Shown here: positions 34,084-45,826 of the stretch, piece after piece
How the letters are laid out: every line of letters begins with the position of its first letter
How positions within the stretch are numbered: position 1 is the stretch's first letter
Assembly: GCA_963971285.1 (NCBI GenBank)
Contig: OZ020244.1
Span: 3,286,001 to 3,350,000, forward strand
DNA length: 64,000 nucleotides
Source: Astropecten irregularis
Taxonomy: Eukaryota; Echinodermata; Asteroidea; Paxillosida; Astropectinidae
Reading direction: 5' to 3'
Notes under the pieces: model-generated
Database searches by the model: none
What the model was told of the DNA's origin: nothing
The model's input: the letters and a program-made list of their open reading frames with translations, nothing else
Program-made: the position numbers and the translations under genes

Positions 34084-34660
34084 ATACATTTCTGAATAGC
34101 CGTATTATAGTACACGTATTTCAGCTTCAATTCAATGCCGAGTATAGTACTGAGTTACATTGGCTTTGATCTTCATTTCTATTCCCTACAAATTAAAAAC
34201 TGTGTTATTTTTGACAGATAGGTGATGTTATTTCACCTTCGCTTCATTATTATTTTTCATCTCTGTCTAAGTTATAATGAAATCTACTTCATTGTTGAAG
34301 GGGTATTTGTTCAGCGGCTAAGGTCAAGGATATCAGCTGATCGATATCTGCTTCTACAGGCATTGTAAAGATGTATTATAATATAACAATAGAATATTCA
34401 TTGTGTTAGGAACGCCTGGTTGGTTCACTATAAGCAACACAGACACACACGATCATATACGATGGTAGTGCATATTACCACTTAAAAATCAGCCATCATT
34501 ATTTCATTTCCATACAGAATGTTGCCACGTATATTTTAAGTATCAACATCGCAGATACTAATTGAATACCGTATTACATTATGGTGGATTTGACGCAGGG
34601 GAGTAAGCCATGCTTTTCATAAAATAAAATTGCGTGACGACCTTCAATAAATTTAACGAA

Positions 34661-34735
34661 AAAATATAAATTTCAGGTCATGTTTTGGCTGATGAGCAGT
34701 TTGCAGCAGGTTATTACTTATATTGGCATAGTTTA
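34661..34735 (+). mobile_element. Family E tail fragment
   Basis: AATTTCAGGTCATG, then TTTTGGCTGATGAGCAGTTT and GCAGCAGG match the conserved tail found next to dispersed hammerhead-like copies at 35222, 40798, 53632, 60431 and 62005. Confidence 0.6.
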
Positions 34736-34783
34736 TTACTTGTAAATATATCATTATTATGTATATCAGTGTAGGTTTCAGTG

Positions 34784-35105
34784 CTAAAGGATCATACTTT
34801 GGCAGCATACTGAATCAGAAATCTTCACAAATTTACCTATAATTTACAGGGTATAAAGGTAGTGATGGTAGAAACATACCGTTAAAATGTTTCTCCAACA
34901 ATTATGTATTTCTCCACAACCAAAGACCACCAGTTTTGATCTCGGGGTGAGATCAAAAGTCATGTGCATGAGGATTTGAAAATACCGTGAGCGTTTTTCA
35001 CTGTTTTCTCAAAATGTAGGCGCCATATGGGACTGGGAATTTCACAGATGACTGTTACTGTATCTCTCTGGATATCTTTGCCCACGATTCTTCATCCGGA
35101 TATGG
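34784..35105 (+). mobile_element. Family A element, diverged, TTAA lost
   Basis: The left end reads CTAAAGGATCATACTTTGG, the only copy without an upstream TT. The centre is of the TTTTGATCTCGGGGTGAGAT type, and the right end is decayed. Confidence 0.65.
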
Positions 35106-35221
35106 AATTCCCCGATTTTGCCCAGCACTACCCTATATTCAATTTACTGAATAAGTTGAAATCATTACTGACATCAGTGGGTTAAACACCAAGCATGAGT
35201 GTTTCTTATTTAGCGAAGGAT

Positions 35222-35440
35222 AGAATAAAGATCCTGCTATGATGGAAACGCGCCAGGCCCTCCAAACTCCAAGCATTTTTATGAATTTCAGGTCATTATT
35301 TTGGCTAATGACCAGCTTGCAGCAGTTTTTACTTGTACGCGTTTCGATCATAGCAGGATGTTTAATTTTGTTTATCGATACAGATCCTGCTAGGATCGAA
35401 ACGCGCCAGGCCCTCCTAACTCCAAGCACTTTGGAGTTCT
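35222..35440 (+). mobile_element. Dispersed family E element with two hammerhead-like cores
   Basis: A first core at about 35228-35265 (GATCCTGCTATGATGGAAAC, then GCGCCAGGCCCTCC) is followed by the conserved tail. A reversed core end comes next (CGCGTTTCGATCATAGCAGG), then a second core at 35380-35420 (CGATACAGATCCTGCTAGGA, TCGAAACGCGCC). Confidence 0.65.
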
Positions 35441-35972
35441 TAGATTGGTTCAGGAATTGGAGAGCCCAAACCGCATGGATGGAACTGCGTCCAGTTGGGA
35501 TTTGCGACCCGGAGCCCGATTATGCGGACAATTCCGCTGGGGTTACCCGTTATATTTCCCGATGACAGTTATACACTGATGGTATAATTGCCTGCAATCT
35601 GTAACAGGTTGCTATTACAGTCCGGATGCAAGGTGTGGTTTTCTCCATCTGTGAACTGAACTAGTGTCAAGCCATTGCAGAGAGTCAAGGTAAAACCCTA
35701 AACTTGGGAATTCTTATAGATTGCGGATTAAAGACACCCTGTCTCTCGAGAAAACCAATCGTTTCACTATTTCCTCATTAAGGATTTGTGACAAGTCTAA
35801 ATGCTTTAGACTTGAAACGCTTCCAGCTACTTACAAATACACTACACACGTGTATAGGCCCTATACATGTATTGTTCGTTTGGTGTTCAAGTTCAAGTGA
35901 ATTGGAGACACGAACACAGGCTGAAGGGTGGGTATAGCATAATAATGACGAAAGAATATGGTAGGCCTATAG

Positions 35973-36292
35973 GTTAAAGGTACCATGCTTTGGTAGAAAA
36001 CCAAAACAGACATGTTCACAGATTCAGGGTATAAAGATAGACCTGATACAAACATACCTTGAAAATTACCGCCTGAAATGCTGTATTTATCCAGAAATGA
36101 GTAAAACAAAAAGACAAAAACAGTTTTGGTCTGCGAGATCAAAACCTCACAATTACAATTACCTCGCGTAACAATTGCAACGGTTTTTCGTTTGTTCCTA
36201 CTGTTTGCAATGATCAATTAAGCTGACAAATCAAACTATGAACAGACCTCGGCTGTACTATCAGCTTTACCAAAGTATGATACTACCTTTAA
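35973..36292 (+). mobile_element. Family A TTAA element, first of an abutting pair
   Basis: TTAA lies at 35973-35976 and 36289-36292. The left terminus is AGGTACCATGCTTTGGT, and the right is ACCAAAGTATGATACTACCT. The interior is diverged. Confidence 0.75.
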
Positions 36293-36659
36293 AGGTATGT
36301 CATACTTTGGTTTTTGTCAAAGAAATGCAGGTTCATGGGCAAACATATCAAGGAAGGTACAGTAACAGCCATCTGTGAAATTCCCAGGCCCACACGGTGC
36401 CCATTTATTGAGAAAACAGTGAAAAACGCCCACAGTATATTTGTTAAATCTTTTCACCGTTATTTTCTATCTTTAAAAGATCAAAATTGTTTTTGGTCAT
36501 TGGTTTGGTTTGACTGTTTTCTGAATAAATACAGTATTCCAGGCAGAAAGATTTTAACAGTATGTTTCTACCATCTTCATCTTCATATCATGTAAGTTAT
36601 AGGTAAATTTGTGAACATTTCTGTTTCGGTATGCTACCAAAGTATGATAGTACCTTTAA
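36289..36659 (-). mobile_element. Family A TTAA element, second of an abutting pair
   Basis: It starts at the same TTAA that closes the previous element and ends with ACCAAAGTATGATAGTACCT and TTAA (36656-36659). The orientation is opposite, so the two are tail to tail. Confidence 0.85.
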
Positions 36660-37286
36660 AAATGGTTGCGACTGTAAATCTAATTTTGATTTTCATTTGT
36701 GCATACGAAGACCTTATAACCCGGTCTTTGAATAAGAAATATGATCTTTTGATTTCTTGCGTAAAAAGGATATCTAAAATAAATATTTAATTCCCTTGTT
36801 GATGCACTCACGGATACAGCAACACGATTTATTACGGACTATTTTATGATTTGTAAAATGAATAGTTAACTAAGCTACAACTCATCAAGTCGTTTTATAT
36901 GATGGGCAGTTTATAGCGATCACGGATATGCCATCGGTACAATGATTTAGTATCACACTCCAAACGAATTCCTCTCTCCGTATTGTGCCGCATATCACTC
37001 ATAATCATTGCGTAGCTGAATGTAAATACATTGGGAAAAAGCAATTCAAGCGGCGGTGCTATTTTTGGAAATTTATCTAAGAATTGGGTCATATCATTCG
37101 TCGCCCAAAACGTGGTTTTCTTTTTTCACTAAAACGCCAGGTACAGACCTTGGCTATATAATCACTATATGCAGAATTCACTTTGCAGGCAATATTATTA
37201 AAGAAATGCCACAGCATTCTTTAAGTATAAACTTGAAATGCCAATCTGTATGTCTTTCAGCATGCAATGCAGTACTGTGTACATCT

Positions 37287-37353
37287 GGGGCCAATTTCAC
37301 GGCCCTGCTTAGCACAAACATTTGCTAACCATGACATTTCTGTTTTAATAAAA
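37287..37353 (+). mobile_element. Family C fragment
   Basis: GGGGCCAATTTCACGGCCCT and TGCTTAGCACAAACATTTGC match the left end of the element at 18235. The rest is absent. Confidence 0.65.
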
Positions 37354-37406
37354 TCGTGGCCATGCAACGAGAATATACGTAAGCCTTTTCCATGGTACTT
37401 GGTGCA

Positions 37407-37530
37407 GGGGTCGATTTCACGAAGCCCTACGATCGATCGTATTTCGAGTTACAAAGGATAACCCATCGTTTCCTACGTAGGGCTGCAATGCATCACAAGT
37501 CCTACGATTAAGTTATGATGAGTTTGGTCC
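37407..37530. mobile_element. Family D element, right tip missing
   Basis: GGGGTCGATTTCACGAAGCC opens the element. The CATCACAAGTCCTACGATTA block and ATGAGTTTGGT follow, but the terminal GAAATCGACCC is missing. Confidence 0.7.
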
Positions 37531-37555
37531 CTTAAAAACAATGCATGTGGATTCA

Positions 37556-37678
37556 TGTCAATCGGTTTGCGGAAACACCATGGAAGAATCGCTCGTACTT
37601 TCGCACTTCTATTTCGTTCGCACTTCTCGTAAGGTCTCAACGTTTCGACTAGCCTGCTCTAGTCATCATCAGGAGACC
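37556..37678 (-). mobile_element. Hammerhead-bearing element fragment, best copy
   Basis: The left part has ATGTCAATCGGTTTGCGGAA and ACACCATGG, the leader common to the family. The right part (37633-37678) holds the ribozyme motif described separately. It fits a non-autonomous or truncated Penelope-like terminal sequence, a class known to carry hammerheads, but no reverse transcriptase is visible. Confidence 0.6.
37633..37678 (-). ncRNA. Type I hammerhead ribozyme motif, apparently complete
   Basis: Reading down the minus strand from 37678: helix I strand GGUCUC, core CUGAUGA, one extra U, helix II GACUAG / CUAGUC closing a 6-nt loop, core GAAAC, GUU before the expected cleavage site, then helix I strand GAGACC. 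Helices I and II are 6 bp each and fully complementary. Helix III is only A-U and C-G with no loop. That is too small to form alone, so activity may need a dimer. The motif is seen directly; activity is inferred. Confidence 0.65.
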
Positions 37679-39387
37679 AATTGTGTTGAATATACATGTA
37701 TACACAGTACGATATACATTACACTCTTCAGTAACTATACGCTTGTTTATACCCAATACAACAAGTATTATGTCTTCTTGAGAAAATCTACATTTTGATA
37801 GCTTACATTTGGCATTTGGCACTGCCCTACAAAACATTTACCCCAATCATGCCCCAATAAAGAAGTTGGAGTTGATTCTTTTATGGCATTCCGGTGGTGA
37901 CAGACTGCCTGAAAACGGATTTCCCTGTATGGGGTCTGGTAGGAAGTAAACAGCACTTGTTTTCAAGTACCACTCGGTGAGTGTAGGCCTATAATAGTGG
38001 GCCAAAAATCTCAGATATGCGATGTTTATTCATCATCCTAGTTTTTACAGGCACGATGGGGGAAGTACGGGTTGAATGTGGAAGCCAATGAATGGTTGAC
38101 CAATGACCTCGTATAATGCACCAAGGAGGAATCCATAAATCTTGTTCCAAATCAGACTTCGAAAAAGACAACCAACCATGTGTTCTTAGAAAGGTTTTCA
38201 ATGTGTAGGCCTACATGTACACACATGCCTTATTAACGGTGTATCCATCCTGCTTTCGAAGCAGTGCAATCAAACCGAGGCTTGGAATCAAAATAGTCTG
38301 GTACCCGTTTTCGTTTCAAAATTGGTGTTATCTTTTCCAACGGGTATACAGGGCAGATGACAAGATGGATGCGTCACGAATAAGGGTGCAGACGAGTAAA
38401 TAGGTCAAAATCAGTCCGCGAAGCTCATTAATGTTGTGTATACCCTCAAACAAATGTCTTATAAAATAATTTGCTGGGCCCTACATAGGAAGTCTTGTAA
38501 AGAAAATGGATGGAACCCAGTCACCAGAGTTTGTACTTTCAACTTTGAGTTGTTTGGATGAAATCAGGCCCTAAAGTCGCTCTACTTTAGCATGTAGTGG
38601 AGGGGTACTTTTTTTAGTCTGGTACCAGTCAATATGGCCGTTTTCAAGGTATTTTCCTTTGGGTGGACAATTTCTCAAAGTCATTGGTTACCCTATAGAA
38701 AATTGAAGTTTTCAGCTTCATTTTGGTGTATAGCTTGATTGCCTGTGAAACGTCTGAGTATTTTTTTTGTTATAATTGTTTGAAAATGGCCATTTAGCAT
38801 GGGAGTCTATGGGAACTTATTTACTAGTCTGCATCCATAAGGCGTATACAATATTACTACAAAACAAAATTACACAACATGCTTACACGTGGCCAAGTAT
38901 AGGGGCGTATCACCTGGAGCTTAGTTGTCTAATTAAACCTGTGTGGGACGGACACTAATATCCTTTTGAATTGAGAAGGCTAATTAATTCGAACTTGAAC
39001 AATATTTCGCGCATGCAACGGGCAATAAATTGGATTTTACTTTGATTATTAAAATGTCACTAAATATATAGCATTATATTGATGGTGAGTTGCTTAATGT
39101 GGAGCGTCAGCACAATTAAAACTCAGCCGTGGAGACTATTTTTTTTGTCCTTGGATATCATTTCCATACAAAAACAAAAGTAATTGCAGCGCTATTTATA
39201 CTAGCCAACGCAAAGACAATTGGTTTGATTTCGAAGTCGGTCTATGCAAAATATGAACTGCTATCACGCAATTGGCACACAGACAATCTTAAAAGACCAT
39301 AACGATTCAGTGTTGATTTTATGGGATGAACAGGCAGCAAATGAATGTGGCGGTCACAGACGAGACCCAATCTTCAAGTATAATATT
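37679..39387. other. Mostly unassigned
   Basis: The only recognised item is a repeat at 38237-38313 (GAGGCTTGGAATCAAAATAG, CTGGTACCCGTTTTC), which recurs at 40715-40790. Confidence 0.4.
38237..38313 (+). repeat. Dispersed repeat, copy 1 of 2
   Basis: About 77 bp including CAGTGCAATCAAACCGAGGC and TCTGGTACCCGTTTTCG is shared with 40715-40790. The identity of the family is unknown. Confidence 0.65.
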
Positions 39388-39723
39388 TTAAAGGTATAAT
39401 ACATGACTGGTAAAAGTCGCAGAACAGCACTCGCACTTTGTCTGATCCAGCATGTACATAACAAAACACACCTGTGAACAATTGAGCTCAATCGAAAATA
39501 GCGAAAAGCCGACTCGTTTTTGTTTGTATAAAACATAAAAAATGGTTTTGATTTTACCCCGAGATCAAAACTGTTTTCGGTCTTTGTTTGACTAATTTCT
39601 GGATAAATACACCATTTCAGTCGTAAATATTTAACAGCACCATCTCCATATCCTGAAAGTTGTACGTAAATCTGTGAACATTTCTGTTTGGGTATGTTAC
39701 CAATCCTGTATACTGTACCTTAA
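39388..39723 (-). mobile_element. Family B TTAA element
   Basis: It begins TTAA plus AGGTATAATACATGACTGGT and ends CCAATCCTGTATACTGTACC plus TTAA. It is inverted in orientation. Confidence 0.8.
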
Positions 39724-39894
39724 AGTCTAAAGTAAGGAGGTGCTTATTCTCATTGCAACTAAGCTTACTTTGAAATTGACATAATTTCTCTTGAACTAGG
39801 AGAACAGACTGATTCGAATATTATACTGAGCAAACCAAGTTTGAGCTCTGTTCGCACAAGTGAAAGTAATTTAGCTTATACTCATTACTGATTA

Positions 39895-40050
39895 AGTCAT
39901 TGAAACGTTAACCAAGAAAAATTGACTGGACGGGATTCGAACCAGCGACCACCGGAACACCGTACCGGCATTCTACAAACTGAGCTATCCAGTCCCATGT
40001 TGGCGGTATCCCTATTCACTTTATCTTCGTTCGTTTGGCATTTCGGATTT
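39895..40050 (-). mobile_element. tRNA-derived SINE, group a
   Basis: The minus strand has TAGCTCAGTTTGTAGAATGC (A box region) and GGTTCGAATCC (B box). The upstream leader CCAAACGAACGAAGATAA matches the one at 25930. The body ends with AACGTTTCAATGACTT. Confidence 0.7.
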
Positions 40051-40714
40051 ATTATTTAGTTTCATTTTTGTTTCCACATGGGCAGCACCCATCACTGTCA
40101 GTCTTAGCAACCCCAAGCAAAATCTGAAGTCCTGTGCAATTTCCCGGATATTTAGACAAACTGTTTACACTATTGCTCATTTCGTGTCGTCTTCATCCAG
40201 TGCTGTCAAGCGCACATGATCACAGACTCGACTCCCCAATAACACAGACAGTCTAATTTACAACGGCGACAGTTTTGGACGAACACTGTTGACTTAAAAC
40301 TCAAATATTGTTCATCTAATGAAGAAAAAAGGTCTGCAGTCCGCATGCATTTATATCAAATCGTAAAAAACTTAATCATTATGAACTCGTGTTCAAATGA
40401 AAACTATGCAGTCAAGCTGAAAGTAGTGATTCAAATTTTGGACGTCAACATGTTTTTGTGTTATCATGTTGTTTGTTCATCTCATTTATTGGTTTATTGG
40501 TTTTACTGGTTTATTCCTTCGTTGCACTGATAAAAATTAATCAATTAAACAGGATGATTCTGCATTCATATACACAACGCTATAAAGCCGATATTCCCTA
40601 TTCCATAACAAACTTTACACACACATAATCAGCAATGACATTGGGGGTAAACCTGAAATTTTCAAAACTAAGTACATCTCACTACTTTCAGAGTTTTTCA
40701 ATAAACCCTATTTA

Positions 40715-40790
40715 CGGTGCATCCATCCCACGTTCGAAGCAATGCAATCAAACCGAGGCTTGGATGCCAAGTAGTCTGGTACCCGTTCTC
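40715..40790 (+). repeat. Dispersed repeat, copy 2 of 2
   Basis: CGGTGCATCCATCCCACGTT and GAGGCTTGGATGCC match 38237-38313. This copy runs directly into a family E element. Confidence 0.65.
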
Positions 40791-40797
40791 TTTTTAA

Positions 40798-41082
40798 ATG
40801 CTTAGAGTAAGGAGGGCCCGACGTTTCAATCCTAGCACGATCTTTCTCAAAGGCTAAATGGTCAGAGTTAGGAGGGCCAAACAATTCGATCCCAGCAGGA
40901 TCTTTCCTCAAGGGTTAAATGGTCAGAGTTAGGGGGCCTGACGTTTCAATCCTAGCAGGATCGTTATCTTTACCTTTAGCCTTCGGTAAAGATCTAGCGT
41001 CAGGCCCTCCTAACTCCAAGCATTCGTTCAGGTCATTATTTTGGCTGACGGAGCAGTTTGCAGCAGTTTATTACTTGTATTG
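40798..41082 (-). mobile_element. Family E element with decayed hammerhead-like units and tail
   Basis: Three reversed core units (GACGTTTCAATCCTAGCACG, CAATTCGATCCCAGCAGG, GACGTTTCAATCCTAGCAGG) at about 60-bp spacing are followed by a forward AAGATCTAGCGTCAGGCCCT and the conserved tail GAGCAGTTTGCAGCAGTTTA. It links the tandem and dispersed forms. Confidence 0.7.
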
Positions 41083-42319
41083 AAACCTAACGTGTGAAAT
41101 CCCAGGATCATTAGATCAAAATTTACTTATAACTAAGAAAAGACGCAGTGCAGTAACGCATCATTAAAAGAAAATAACTCTACAAAAATATTTATTATGC
41201 CGTTCCTAAGTTTTAATATGGCATTGAATTGGATCTTTGTCATTGTCTTCCGTGCCATTGATCATATTGACTCATCAAAAAAAGATGTGCATATGTTATC
41301 ACATCATCTATACATTGAAAACTGCATATGAATATTCATATTAACATAAATATTCATGATCAGATTGCATTGATAAAAGTCTATGGTGATTTGGTATTAC
41401 GGTGTGTATACAAAGTGGGAGTACCATGTCCTTGCCTAAGAGCACCGACCGATGGGGCGTTTACCCCGGTAAAGTTATGCATCAGTTGCGTTGCTAATGT
41501 TTACTCCCAACTTCTATTCAAAGAAGTTCAATGTCATGATTAATTTGCATCACTATGTTACCGTGAAAACAACGACGCTCAAACTTAGCAGTGTAGCCAA
41601 ACAACGCAAGAGACCACATTGTTACGGATTCTCATGCAAACAGACTGAGACGGTTGTCAAATTAAACCAAGTGTTTGTTTTGGGCTGAAAATCATATAAA
41701 AATGTCGGGTATTTGCAACATACATTACGTCACTAGTTCAGACACCGCACATGAGTCCACAAAGAATTGGGCATACCATGCATAACGAGACGAACTTCAA
41801 GAAATGATTATATCTGCTGATCTGCGGCTTTGCCGGACAGAGAGAAGCCTGACTTTTCATTGGTTAAATAAATGACGATAATGGATAGAAAAACCAAACA
41901 GGTGCGTAGCAACGCGACAGCGAGCCCTTAGTCTCTTTACCAACCTGCCCACAGGTGTCCAATTAAATACATATCTCACAGCAAGGTATATACAGTATAA
42001 AGTATTTGCGTGTAGACCAGAATACCTGAGTCTCTGTATTGGTATTTGGTCTAATCTACTTTGGTTTGCAATACTGCCTGTGGCGTCTACATGTATATCG
42101 AACCAAGCTTTGCTACTATTCCAAGAATCAAATCGATGGCAATACATGCATGTCATCATTCGTCAATGACTGTACCTTGACTGTATAATAAGGGGGTCAT
42201 TTTTCAATACTATGTGCACAGGCATTGATTTCTACTATATGATACGGATCGGATGCAATTGAAATAGACATATCAGATTTTCTACCTCAAATGAAAAACA
42301 AGTTACTAGGTTATATAGC
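41083..42319. other. Unassigned stretch
   Basis: No gene, RNA or repeat member was recognised. Short open frames here have no family resemblance. Confidence 0.4.
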
Positions 42320-42691
42320 TTAAAGGTAGTATCATACTTTGGTAAGAAACCAAAACAGAAATGTTCACAGACTTCCTTTTAACTTACAGGGTATGAAGAT
42401 GGTGCTGGTAGAAACATACCGTTAAAATGTTTCAGCTTGAAATGGTGTATTAATCAAGAAATTAGTATAAAAAAAAACGACCGGAAATCTTTTTGATCTT
42501 TTTAAAGATAAAAAATTAAAGAGAAAAGACTTAAGAAATTCGGTTGCTCATGTTTTTCACTGTTTTCTCAAAAGGTGGGCCCTGTATGGGACTGAAATTT
42601 TAACAGATGACTGTTACTGTATCTGTATTGGTATTTTTGCCCATGAATCTGTATTTCTTTGACACAAACCAAAGTATGATATTACCTTTAA
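42320..42691 (+). mobile_element. Family A TTAA element
   Basis: Perfect left AGGTAGTATCATACTTTGGT and right ACCAAAGTATGATATTACCT, with TTAA at both borders. Confidence 0.88.
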
Positions 42692-42922
42692 GAACAAAAA
42701 TATGTTATGTCCTTAGGCATTCTGTCAAACTAGCATTGTCGTCAAACAACGCAAGAGACCACATTTCTACGGATTTTTAAGCAAACAGCAAACAGAAACT
42801 CCATTTTTATGAATAAGAGGCAAACAGGGTAATTATCAGAGGAGACGGTCTGGCCAGGACTCGTCCACAACTACTCAGTATAGCCGCAAGGCAAACCCTA
42901 GTAGCTTAGATGGGTATGTGGG

Positions 42923-43283
42923 TTAAGGGTACAGTACAGGATTGGTAACATACCCAAACAGAAATGTTCACAGATTTACATCTAACTTTCAGGGTATGAA
43001 GATGGTGCTGGTAGACACATACTGTTAAAATATTTCCGCCTGAAATGGTGTAAGTGTGTGAAACAAAGACCGAAAACAGTATTAATCTCAGGGTAAGATC
43101 AAAAACCATTCTTTATGTTTAATAAGTAAAGTAAAATTGAGTCGTTTTTTTGCTATTTCTTCGTGACTCAGATGTCCGATTGAGTTCAAAATTTCACAGG
43201 TTTATTATTTCATGCACATGTTTGATCAGGCAAAGTGTGAGTGCTGTTCTGTTACCTTTACCAATCATGTATTATACCTTTAC
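42923..43283 (+). mobile_element. Family B TTAA element
   Basis: TTAA plus GGGTACAGTACAGGATTGGT on the left. The right end CCAATCATGTATTATACCTT is followed by TACG, so the right TTAA has mutated. Confidence 0.8.
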
Positions 43284-44118
43284 GGGGGAGTGTATACCTG
43301 GTTCGTACTGTTGCAATGTGCACCACATTCCTTGCTTTACACACCTGATCCAGGACTAAGGCAAGTTGACAACTTAACATGGATTTCTTATACCTAGTTT
43401 CTTGCCATACTTTCACAAACCTATTTTAGAGTCATCGGGTGACGCGCCCGGCCCACGCACAAACTTCGTCAATAGAATTACACCGGGGGTATTCGTGGAA
43501 GGTATATTGGACAGTATTTTTGGTTTAGGACTTTCCACGAGTTCAATGTCAAGTGGGTTCGGACAGGGAACATCCCGTGCGTCTAAACATAGGACAGATC
43601 GGTTACTGTGTTCCGAGGTTTGACTCGCCACAAGCGGATCTTCGGATTGTCAAGACCAATACTCGGCACCATGTCAACATTTGGTTGATCGTTTCTGACA
43701 ACTGACGGCCATAAAAATACTCCAAAACAATGGGTGGTTGCATGACAGAGACCGGAATGGCGAATAACCACCGACCGGTCGGAAGGAAGACAACCTTGCC
43801 GTGCCTGGGCCTACATGTGTCGGCGTAAGATTCCCGGAGTACAGGTAGGTGGGTGGTTTACCGGTGTCGGACTTCGAACGCTGCTTCTATGGCAACGCAC
43901 CAAACAGTGAAAACATCTGACCAATGCGCCTGACTGTCAGGAAGTATAGACTGGCAGTAACATCGGTAAGAACAAGGGACATTGACATAGTAGACCTTGG
44001 TATATCTGTCACTGAGTAACCTACCCACAAGAGTTCATACACGGACCATTACAACGAAATCACACAAACTTTTCCATGAACTTCAGAGAGTGGACAGATG
44101 AAATTGTTACGAAAAGCA
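43284..44118. other. Unassigned, comparatively GC-rich stretch
   Basis: Both strands are open between 43413 and 43623. Neither peptide resembles a known family and no good splice sites were found. Confidence 0.35.
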
Positions 44119-44256
44119 TGGGTCGATTACACCAAGCCCTAGGATCGATCGTAACTCGAGTTACGAAGGTAACCCATCGTATCCTACGTAGGGTGCAATG
44201 CATCTTAAGTCCTCCAGTAGATAGTAAGTTACGATGAGTTTGGTGAAATAAACCCC
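44119..44256. mobile_element. Family D palindromic element
   Basis: The GGGTCGATTACACCAAGCCC end and the TTGGTGAAATAAACCCC end are slightly mutated. The internal CGATCGTAACTCGAGTTACG is intact. Confidence 0.75.
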
Positions 44257-44678
44257 ACAGGTATCAAATCTACCGACGTGGCAGGAACTTCAACAGCTGG
44301 GGACGAACAATTACTAAACGTTTGAATCATACCCTGTTTGTACAAGAAAGAGACAAATCCGTCTCTTGAAATGCCCTTGACGGATTCCGTCCCAACATGG
44401 GTTTAATCAAGACAGGCTTACCAAAGGAAAGACTTTGCGTACACGGATGCAACGTCAATTAGATTGCCTGGTTGGCGAGAGAGACAAGTGGGATCGGCAA
44501 CTGACAAGAAAGTTGTCAGATTTGCACGCTGGACTATTCCCAATTTCAAATTTGCTACCGAACAAAAACCAGGGATAAAGAAGGGGATTGAGGGTCGCTC
44601 ACAGTGGTTTACAGTTTTACACTCAGAAGCCTGAGCACCGTAAAGGTGTTCGTGACAACCGGGCTGTCTCTTTTAAGT

Positions 44679-45101
44679 CCCTTTCACGCCGGGCCTTGCA
44701 TACAGTTGCGTAGCGACTACGCTGCCTTTCGCTGTTCCTTCGCTAGTCTACGCTGGCTTACGTAACAATACGCCGAGGGCGCAGGAGTACGTGAGATGTA
44801 CGCAAAAAGTTAAACACGTTTAATTTGTTTGCGTACTCTTTGCGTAGAGCACTGGACACCGGACGCACGCCATGCCTACGCAATAGTACGCTACCCTACG
44901 TCTGTTATACGCAATCCTACGCGCCTGTACGCGAATTATATTATGCTGGTAGGTACGCGGTGCCAACGCACAGGGTATGCAACCATACGCCATCGCACAA
45001 GGCGCATTTAAATAAGGCCCACATTGAGTACGCAGTCTTATTTCGGTGTCTAGACGATACGCAACACTACGCAACTCTACGTAGGCCCGGTGTAAAAGGG
45101 G
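44679..45101. mobile_element. Family G element rich in TACGC words
   Basis: The left CCCTTTCACGCCGGGCCT... and right ...AGGCCCGGTGTAAAAGGGG are inverted, each followed inward by AGTTGCGTAG. About fifteen TACGC words, in addition to GCGTA complements, are scattered over 420 bp. Open frames on both strands are by-products. Arrays of short subterminal motifs are typical of transposase-bound ends in some DNA transposons. Confidence 0.75.
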
Positions 45102-45579
45102 ATTTACCCCTTACTTGGAAATATCACCCGCTGACAATGATGTGGTTAACGTATTATCTGCCTCCGAGTCCCTAATAAATTTTGAAGGAGAATCCTTTTC
45201 TTAATAGTCCCTAGCTTTCAATGTTTCCGACGGCGAGGTCGGTGTTTATTTAAGGGTTTCAGTTAGTGAAACCCTACTGTGTTTCTGAAAATGTTTAATT
45301 ACTGGCGGATGCACTGGGAGTACGTGGGTCTTTCCCGCTCCCTTAAGATTATATTTTTTAGAGGAAAATTGGTTTAACTTCGAATTAATTTCAGATGATT
45401 TTTAACCCTGAAATGTCATTTTAAATGACGACGCCCCCTCAGTTTGATTGCTTCACCGATGACCTCAAAGATATTATTAGGCAGCATCAGCCTTCACTGC
45501 AAGGCAACGCATTTCACGATTGCGACATTGACTGATAATTAATTGAGATCGGATCTTTTGGGAAGATCCAAACCTTCTT

Positions 45580-45719
45580 GGGGTCGATTTCACCAAACTC
45601 ATCGTAACTTACTATCAATCGTAGGACTTATGACACATTGCAGTCCTACGTAGGACACGATGGATTATCCTTCGTAACTCGAGTTACTACCGATCGTAGG
45701 GCTTTGTGAAATCGACCCC
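45580..45719. mobile_element. Family D palindromic element, near-consensus
   Basis: GGGTCGATTTCACCAAACTC and GTGAAATCGACCCC ends, 140 bp. This is the best copy for a consensus. Confidence 0.85.
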
Positions 45720-45826
45720 TGGAGTAATTTCTTCAAGCCAAGACAAGGAAGGGATAAACTCTTTTTTTTAATCAGACGCATTAACAATGACCTCTTGACA
45801 TTGGTCAGATGTCTTTACAGCTTCCC

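Noticed and set aside
34690-34700. CTGATGA in the family E tail as a hammerhead box
   Set aside because: No GAAA box or suitable helix II follows. The match is part of the conserved tail only.
43402-43631. Overlapping open frames on both strands
   Set aside because: Neither is recognisable. The GC-richer patch simply lacks stops on both strands.
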